9,462 nucleotides of DNA from Clostridia bacterium (GTDB taxonomy: Bacteria; Bacillota; Sulfobacillia; SLMV01): positions 1 to 9,462 of the forward strand of contig SLMV01000171.1 of NCBI GenBank assembly GCA_007133365.1. The letters run 5' to 3'. Positions 4,780 through 9,462 of this stretch are shown one piece after another. The position numbers and the translations under genes are program-made. Numbering within the stretch: position 1 is the first letter of the stretch; the number at the start of each line of letters is the position of its first letter. The notes below the pieces were generated by a model. It was not told the DNA's origin, did not search any database, and was given only the letters and a program-made list of their open reading frames with translations.

Positions 4780-7700
4780 GTGATTCCACTGTCTGTAAAA
4801 GGAATGGTTGATCAACAGGCCGGTCCTGCGATTGGTTTAGATATGGGAACATTTGCGGTAAAAGGAGTCCTCGTTGAAGGTTCGGAGATTCGGCGGGTGT
4901 CCGAACCTACATCAGGGCGTTCCGTCGAAGCTGCGCGGCGTTGTTTGGCTTCGTTATTGGATGAACGGCATTGGGATATGGATTTACGAATGGGCGTCAC
5001 GGGCACCAATGCCCACCTGATTGCCCGTGAATTGAATGTTACCCCGACCCTCGATATCGAGGCCATCTGTGATGGTATGGCGTGGTCGTCCCTCGCCGGT
5101 GATGCGGTGCTTTCTTTGGGACACGAAAACATATACTACCTGGAAGTGGGGTCCGACTACCGGATTGAATTCTTCAATCGAAATGGCCAATGCGCTGCCG
5201 GAAGCGGTGCGTTTTGGTACCAACAAGCCACCCGTTTGGGCTATGACGATGAGGCGTTGGCCAAACTCGCGGTGGAAGCAGAAGATCCCATCCGGATTTC
5301 GGGTCGTTGCGCCGTCTTTGCCAAATCGGACATGACCCACGCGATCAATGAAGGTGCCACCCAAGGCGCCGTATCGGCGGGACTGGCAAGGACCTTAGCT
5401 GAGATGGTCGTCATCAATGTGACGCAAAACCGGATCCTCGAACGCGATCGCGTTTTCGTGGTGGGTGGGGTGGCGAACAACCAGGCGGTGCTGAAGTATT
5501 TGCGACAATATTGTGAACCCCACTCGGTAACGTTAGACGTCCCGGAGCATCACGAATATTTGTCGGCTTTAGGGGCGGCGCAATCGGACGAGCGCGTGAG
5601 ACTCTCATCCATTGATTTTGACGTGGTCTTAGACCGAGAATATGTTCCGGATAATCCCTTGCCGGCATTGGCGCCGGATCGCGTTTCGTATCAACTGCCC
5701 TTGATGCGACCGGAAGCGATTGATACGAGCCGGGTCTATCTGGGCGTAGACTGTGGCTCCGTTTCGACGAAATGTGTGCTTTTGGACCGAACCGGCAATT
5801 ACTTGGGCGGCGTCTACCTGCCCACTTCCGGGCGACCGGCCCTTCAGGTGCTTGAACTGATGCGGGAAGTGCATCGGCAATATGGGGATCTATTGGAAGA
5901 TGCGGACATTGTGGCCTGTACCACGGGTTCCGGACGGTTTCTTTCACAAAAAATGCTCAGCGCTGAATATGCCGTGGATGAAATCACCTGTCAAGCCGAG
6001 GGTATTAAATATTTGTACGGTGAGGACGACACGCTCTCGGTCATCGAAATCGGGGGCGAGGATTCGAAGTTTTTCCAAATCCGTGACGGTGCTTTGTATG
6101 ATTACAACATGAATCCGGTCTGTGCGGCCGGAACCGGGACCTTTTTGGAAAATCTAGCCGGACTGCTGGGGGTGGACATCAAGGGCGAGTTTTCCGATTA
6201 TGCCTTTGCTGCACCTTATGCGATTGATCTCGGGGATACCTGTACCTTGTTGTCGCAATCAACGCTTGCTTCCCATGCGGCCCAAGGATTGCCCTTTTCG
6301 GCCCAAATCGCCAGTCTGGCCTATTCGTCCGCTCGGAACTATATCACCAAGACAGCGGAGAACCGTCAGATGGAAGGCCGGGTCGTTTTCACCGGGGCCA
6401 CGGCGAAGAATCACGCCTTAGCTTCCGCGTTTTCCGGGGAACTGGGAAAGGACATTTCCGTTCCGCCCAATCCGGAGTTAACCGGTGCCTTAGGAAGTGC
6501 CCTGATGGCATTAAACTTCGATGAGTTAGGCATTTCCGGCGACTACCGTTTTCGCAATCTGGACCAATTGAACACATTCGAACAGGAGCAACGAAAGTGT
6601 CAGGCGGAGTGCGAATATGAACACAACTGCACGCTGGACGTCATCCGTTTTTCGGATGGCAGCACATTTCTATATGGGGATCGCTGCGGCCGGTATTCCG
6701 AGCTGGAAAAGAAGCGCTCCGCCCAATATGAGGATCTACCCGACTTTGTTGCCGAGCGAAACGAAATCTTTTATCGAGCTGCCGGGGAGCCCCTCGAAGG
6801 GGGGGTAACCGTCGGGATCGCCCGAAGCGGCCCCTTCTTCGACCTATATCCCTTCTGGGCCCACTTCTTCCGAGAGCTCGGCGCCGAGGTGGCATTATCA
6901 AAACCGACGACGGAGGCGACATTGCAGGCGGGGAAAAAGTATCTCGATGCGGAAATGTGCTACCCGGTTGAGGTCATCTTGGGGCACTATGCCGAATTGG
7001 CCCAAGGGGATGCCGAGTTTATTTTCGTTCCGGATTTGGTAACGATGGAGCCCTTGCCCTGGACGACGGATTGGCCGCGAAGTTTCGGTTGCCCCCTTCT
7101 TCAGACCATGTGGGGGATGGTGAAGAACTCGCTCGACCTCGAGGACGAACGGATCCTTTACGCCCAATTGAATTTCCGCGAAGGCCGCAAGATGGTGACG
7201 AACCAGCTGCGAACGGTGGCCCGGCGTCTCTTGGGGACCAGTTACAAGGAGTGGCGTTTACGGGAGGCCATCACGGCAGGGTATCAGGCCCAGCGCGCCT
7301 TTCAGGACGGTATCGAACGGGCGAGCGAGCGACTGATGGATACATTGCCGGATTATATGCGGGCGGACACCATCGCGGGTGTGTTTTTGGGCCGTCCTTA
7401 TACCACCTTTGACCATGAGGTTTCCAAGGGCTCTTTGGAGTTTGCCCGACAGCGAGGAGTGTTGGCGATACCCCAGGAGTATTTATTGGCCTATGTCCGG
7501 GGCTGGTATGAGGGGCGGATTCCTTCCGATTTCATGGGGAGTCGAGAAGATTTTGAAAAGGATTTCAATCAGCTTCTCACGTATGCGGACAATATCTATC
7601 CGGCCCAACTTCAACGGATGTTGGCGGCAGCGCATATCGTTCAGTACCTGAACAAGCGGGAAGAGGAGCACGGGCTTCCCCGACTTTACACCATCTTGCA

Positions 7701-9165
7701 AGATCCCTTTAAGTGTGGCCCCAATGCCATGCTGCGGCATTTTTTGCGGCACGTCTCGCAGAGTTTGCGCTTGACCATGGATGAACATACGGCTCCGGCG
7801 GGTATGATCACGCGTCTCGAAGCCTTTCGTAATACTTGCCTATCGAGAAAAACTTACTCGCCGCCTACCTTGTTGAGTGCCGAGACCTTACCGGCGAACC
7901 AGCTCCGTCAACGCAAAGTATTGATTCCGGAGCCGTCCGCGCACGGTCAAGTTTTTGCCGCCATGCTCGAAAACCAGGGGGTTGAGGCCGAAGTGCTGCC
8001 GCGAAGTTCGGATTCCGATCTGGGGCTCGCGAAGCGTTATGTAAACGGGGAAGAATGCCTGCCCTTGATTCAAAACATGCAAGATTTTTTGTCCTATGCC
8101 GAGGAGCATCCCGATGACTTAGAGCGGGTGGTGTTCTTTCAGGGTTGGGCCTGTGGCCCCTGTCGGTATGGATTGTACGCACCGACCCAGTCGGTGCTCT
8201 TAAATCGCGCTGGATTGGGGGAACGGCGTATCTTTGCCGGGCAAGTCGGCGATATGGTGAAGGAGTTTGGGTTAGGTTTCGCGGTGGGGCTCTATGATGG
8301 TTCCGTGTCGGTGGATATCTTGTCCCAGCTTTTACATGCCACTCGCCCGTATGAGCGTCATGCGGGAGCGAGTCAAGCGGTCTTTGATAAATACGTCGCC
8401 GGACTCATGGAAATGCTAAAGCGTTATCGATTTAAGACCCTCGACATCTTACTCGGCCGACATCTACGGCCTTTTGAGATCTTGATTGAAAAAGCGACAA
8501 AGGAATTCGCTGCCATCCCCAAAACCTCGGAACGACGACCGCGGATCGCGGTGGCGGGCGAATGGTATGTGCGCCTTGATGATCGCTCTAATCAGGCGAT
8601 TATTCGTAAGATCGAAGCGGCGGGCGGTGAGGCCAGTTTGTCGCCGGCCAGTGAAATATTTAGCTATACCGCCCTCATCAATTACGTCGAGTCGCGGACC
8701 CTGTTCCGACAAAGCGGCCAGGTCGGGGCCTTTTTCCGCCAGTTGGGATTCGCCCAGGCCAATAAGCTGGTGGCCCGGGATGAGCACCGTTTGGCCAGTG
8801 CCGCCGATGTACTTTTGGCAGAGGACCATGAACCGACACCGCTGGAAATCCGTGCCGAATCGCGTCCTTATATTTCAGCCCACTACGGTGGTGAGCCGCC
8901 CATGACGATTGGCCGGGTGGCGGCGTTGGCCAAAGCGAATCGGATTGAAGGCGCAGTTCTGGTGGCGCCCTTCACCTGTATGCCGGGCTCAGTCGTGGAA
9001 TCGCAGTTGACGGCCCTTCGTCGCGATCTCGACATTCCGATGGTGGCGACCTATTACGATGGGACGGAAAACCCCAGTCGTGAAGAATTGATCCAGGGGT
9101 TGGTGTATCAGGCCAAGCAGCGTTTGTCCTTTCCCCAAAAACTAGTGGCCGATAACGACGATTGA
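4780..9165 (+). CDS. Acyl-CoA dehydratase activase fusion: two BcrAD/BadFG ATPase modules, DUF2229 and HGD-D-like parts
   Basis: A predicted protein of about 1461 residues. Residues 17-270 form the first ASKHA ATPase module (I-G-L-D-M-G-T-F; C138-A-A-G-S-G; R-C177-A-V-F-A-K-S; V-V-G-G). Residues 319-580 form the second (L-G-V-D-C-G-S-V-S-T-K; C448-A-A-G-T-G; T-C488-T-L-L-S-Q-S). In HgdC-type activases the paired Cys of each subunit hold one [4Fe-4S] cluster at the dimer interface, so the two modules may form an internal pseudo-dimer. A Cys-rich linker (C607, C611, C617, C636) leads into DUF2229 (about 677-900), then into 2-hydroxyacyl-CoA dehydratase-like regions with C979-G-P-N, E-E-C1093-L-P, C1125-G-P-C-R and F-T-C1400-M-P. 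Family role: ATP-driven transfer of a low-potential electron to a CoA-ester or small-molecule reductase; substrate unknown. The start is uncertain: GTG 4780 lacks a spaced SD, ATG 4804 has AAAAGGA directly against it, and AAGG at 4777 is best spaced for an in-frame CTG at 4789. Confidence 0.88.
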   Translation: MIPLSVKGMVDQQAGPAIGLDMGTFAVKGVLVEGSEIRRVSEPTSGRSVEAARRCLASLLDERHWDMDLRMGVTGTNAHLIARELNVTPTLDIEAICDGMAWSSLAGDAVLSLGHENIYYLEVGSDYRIEFFNRNGQCAAGSGAFWYQQATRLGYDDEALAKLAVEAEDPIRISGRCAVFAKSDMTHAINEGATQGAVSAGLARTLAEMVVINVTQNRILERDRVFVVGGVANNQAVLKYLRQYCEPHSVTLDVPEHHEYLSALGAAQSDERVRLSSIDFDVVLDREYVPDNPLPALAPDRVSYQLPLMRPEAIDTSRVYLGVDCGSVSTKCVLLDRTGNYLGGVYLPTSGRPALQVLELMREVHRQYGDLLEDADIVACTTGSGRFLSQKMLSAEYAVDEITCQAEGIKYLYGEDDTLSVIEIGGEDSKFFQIRDGALYDYNMNPVCAAGTGTFLENLAGLLGVDIKGEFSDYAFAAPYAIDLGDTCTLLSQSTLASHAAQGLPFSAQIASLAYSSARNYITKTAENRQMEGRVVFTGATAKNHALASAFSGELGKDISVPPNPELTGALGSALMALNFDELGISGDYRFRNLDQLNTFEQEQRKCQAECEYEHNCTLDVIRFSDGSTFLYGDRCGRYSELEKKRSAQYEDLPDFVAERNEIFYRAAGEPLEGGVTVGIARSGPFFDLYPFWAHFFRELGAEVALSKPTTEATLQAGKKYLDAEMCYPVEVILGHYAELAQGDAEFIFVPDLVTMEPLPWTTDWPRSFGCPLLQTMWGMVKNSLDLEDERILYAQLNFREGRKMVTNQLRTVARRLLGTSYKEWRLREAITAGYQAQRAFQDGIERASERLMDTLPDYMRADTIAGVFLGRPYTTFDHEVSKGSLEFARQRGVLAIPQEYLLAYVRGWYEGRIPSDFMGSREDFEKDFNQLLTYADNIYPAQLQRMLAAAHIVQYLNKREEEHGLPRLYTILQDPFKCGPNAMLRHFLRHVSQSLRLTMDEHTAPAGMITRLEAFRNTCLSRKTYSPPTLLSAETLPANQLRQRKVLIPEPSAHGQVFAAMLENQGVEAEVLPRSSDSDLGLAKRYVNGEECLPLIQNMQDFLSYAEEHPDDLERVVFFQGWACGPCRYGLYAPTQSVLLNRAGLGERRIFAGQVGDMVKEFGLGFAVGLYDGSVSVDILSQLLHATRPYERHAGASQAVFDKYVAGLMEMLKRYRFKTLDILLGRHLRPFEILIEKATKEFAAIPKTSERRPRIAVAGEWYVRLDDRSNQAIIRKIEAAGGEASLSPASEIFSYTALINYVESRTLFRQSGQVGAFFRQLGFAQANKLVARDEHRLASAADVLLAEDHEPTPLEIRAESRPYISAHYGGEPPMTIGRVAALAKANRIEGAVLVAPFTCMPGSVVESQLTALRRDLDIPMVATYYDGTENPSREELIQGLVYQAKQRLSFPQKLVADNDD

Positions 9166-9172
9166 ATAGAAT

Positions 9173-9199
9173 CGGGCGCGTACAGGCACGCCGCGCCCG
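9173..9199 (+). terminator. GC-rich hairpin after the activase fusion gene
   Basis: CGGGCGCG (9173-9180) pairs perfectly with CGCGCCCG (9192-9199) around an 11-base loop, 8 bases after the stop codon. It is not followed by a clean T-run; only mixed T-rich sequence comes 10-20 bases later. It is a likely transcript end or 3' stabilising hairpin. Confidence 0.5.
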
Positions 9200-9273
9200 G
9201 TAATTGGTCGCTATCTCCTTCTAACCCTAAGCGTGTGCTTTTGGATTCTCTTTCCTATTTTCGAAATATTTAA

Positions 9274-9301
9274 TTGACTTGCTCAGATAATACTATATTA
9301 T
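9274..9301 (+). promoter_or_regulatory. Sigma-A-type promoter reading toward the right edge
   Basis: TTGACT (9274-9279, 5 of 6) and TATTAT (9296-9301, 5 of 6) are 16 bases apart in an AT-rich island that contrasts with the GC-rich surroundings. It would start a transcript near 9308 with a leader of about 145 bases before the probable next gene. Confidence 0.6.
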
Positions 9302-9330
9302 AGATCTATCAAGTGATGATAATCGTATTC

Positions 9331-9401
9331 GCCCAACTGAGTTGGGCCCGTTGATTTCGCGTGGCCCATCGTCTGACGGTTCGGTGAATGGCGGCCAATC
9401 G
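9331..9401 (+). other. Transcript leader with competing hairpins
   Basis: GCCCAAC 9331-9337 pairs with GTTGGGC 9341-9347 (7 bp, 3-base loop). The right arm overlaps TGGGCC 9343-9348, which can instead pair with GGCCCA 9363-9368. That segment overlaps TGGCC 9362-9366, which can pair with a GGCCA near 9393-9397. The three are mutually exclusive, as in attenuators and riboswitches. I recognise no known riboswitch consensus, and the ligand or function is unknown. Confidence 0.3.
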
Positions 9402-9453
9402 TCGCAAAAACTGAATATCTCGGATGTCTTGTATTGGGAGAGGAGCGTGGTGA

Positions 9454-9462
9454 ATGGTGAAT
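9454..9462 (+). CDS. Probable start of the next gene (first codons only)
   Basis: An ATG at 9454 lies 8 bases after a strong ribosome site, GAGAGGAG (9438-9445), downstream of a promoter and leader. Only Met-Val-Asn is visible, so nothing can be said of the product. Overlapping GTG triplets just before it are alternative starts with poorer spacing. Confidence 0.35.

Noticed and set aside
5414..5947. Minus-strand 177-codon frame inside the activase fusion
   Set aside because: Pro/Arg-rich shadow product, no ribosome site, opposite to conserved ATPase motifs.
1..9462. CRISPR arrays, tRNA/rRNA genes, IS terminal repeats
   Set aside because: No regularly spaced repeats, cloverleaf-like segments or transposase-like protein were seen on either strand.

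Overview
The window looks like a bacterial chromosome segment of moderate-to-moderately-high GC (judged by eye, not computed). SD-like ribosome sites are purine-rich and sigma-A-like promoters are recognisable. The dominant gene, a roughly 1460-residue acyl-CoA dehydratase activase / DUF2229-type fusion, belongs to a family seen mainly in anaerobic or facultatively anaerobic Firmicutes and related lineages, so a Gram-positive anaerobe-like host is my best guess. Taxonomy cannot be fixed from this window.

Layout, left to right. (1) 1-107: the last 34 codons of a DegT/DnrJ/EryC1-type sugar aminotransferase on +. (2) 108-593: about 490 bases with no convincing gene and several short inverted repeats. 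(3) 594-2331: a minus-strand group. A membrane-anchored transglutaminase-like protein comes first, then a doubtful small ORF with a hairpin inside it, then a Cys-rich TIGR04076-family protein. (4) 2332-2699: the divergent intergenic region, with a weak minus-strand promoter candidate, mutually exclusive hairpins and a G-rich patch ahead of the plus-strand genes. (5) 2700-4614: a two-gene plus-strand operon with an 8-base overlap, an ornithine cyclodeaminase/mu-crystallin-family oxidoreductase followed by a zinc-dependent AstE/AspA (DoeB-like) deacylase. (6) 4615-4779: a strong hairpin whose T-run lies on the minus-strand side, then a good sigma-A promoter. (7) 4780-9165: the giant activase fusion, followed by a GC-rich hairpin. 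(8) 9166-9462: an AT-rich promoter, a leader of about 150 nt with competing hairpins, and the first codons of a probable next gene.

How the genes may work together. The cyclodeaminase-family enzyme and the deacylase are almost certainly co-translated. They suggest release of a free (di)amino acid from an N-acyl precursor followed by cyclisation or NAD(P)-linked oxidation/reduction; the same two families occur together in ectoine-degradation clusters (EutC/EutE), but the substrate here is unknown. The giant protein carries two complete ASKHA-type activase modules in one chain plus the DUF2229 and dehydratase-like parts, so it may be a self-contained ATP-driven low-potential electron-transfer machine. 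It has its own promoter, and no separate dehydratase subunits lie within the window. The transglutaminase-like protein and the TIGR04076 protein have no evident link to the rest. I see no tRNA, rRNA, CRISPR array or insertion sequence.
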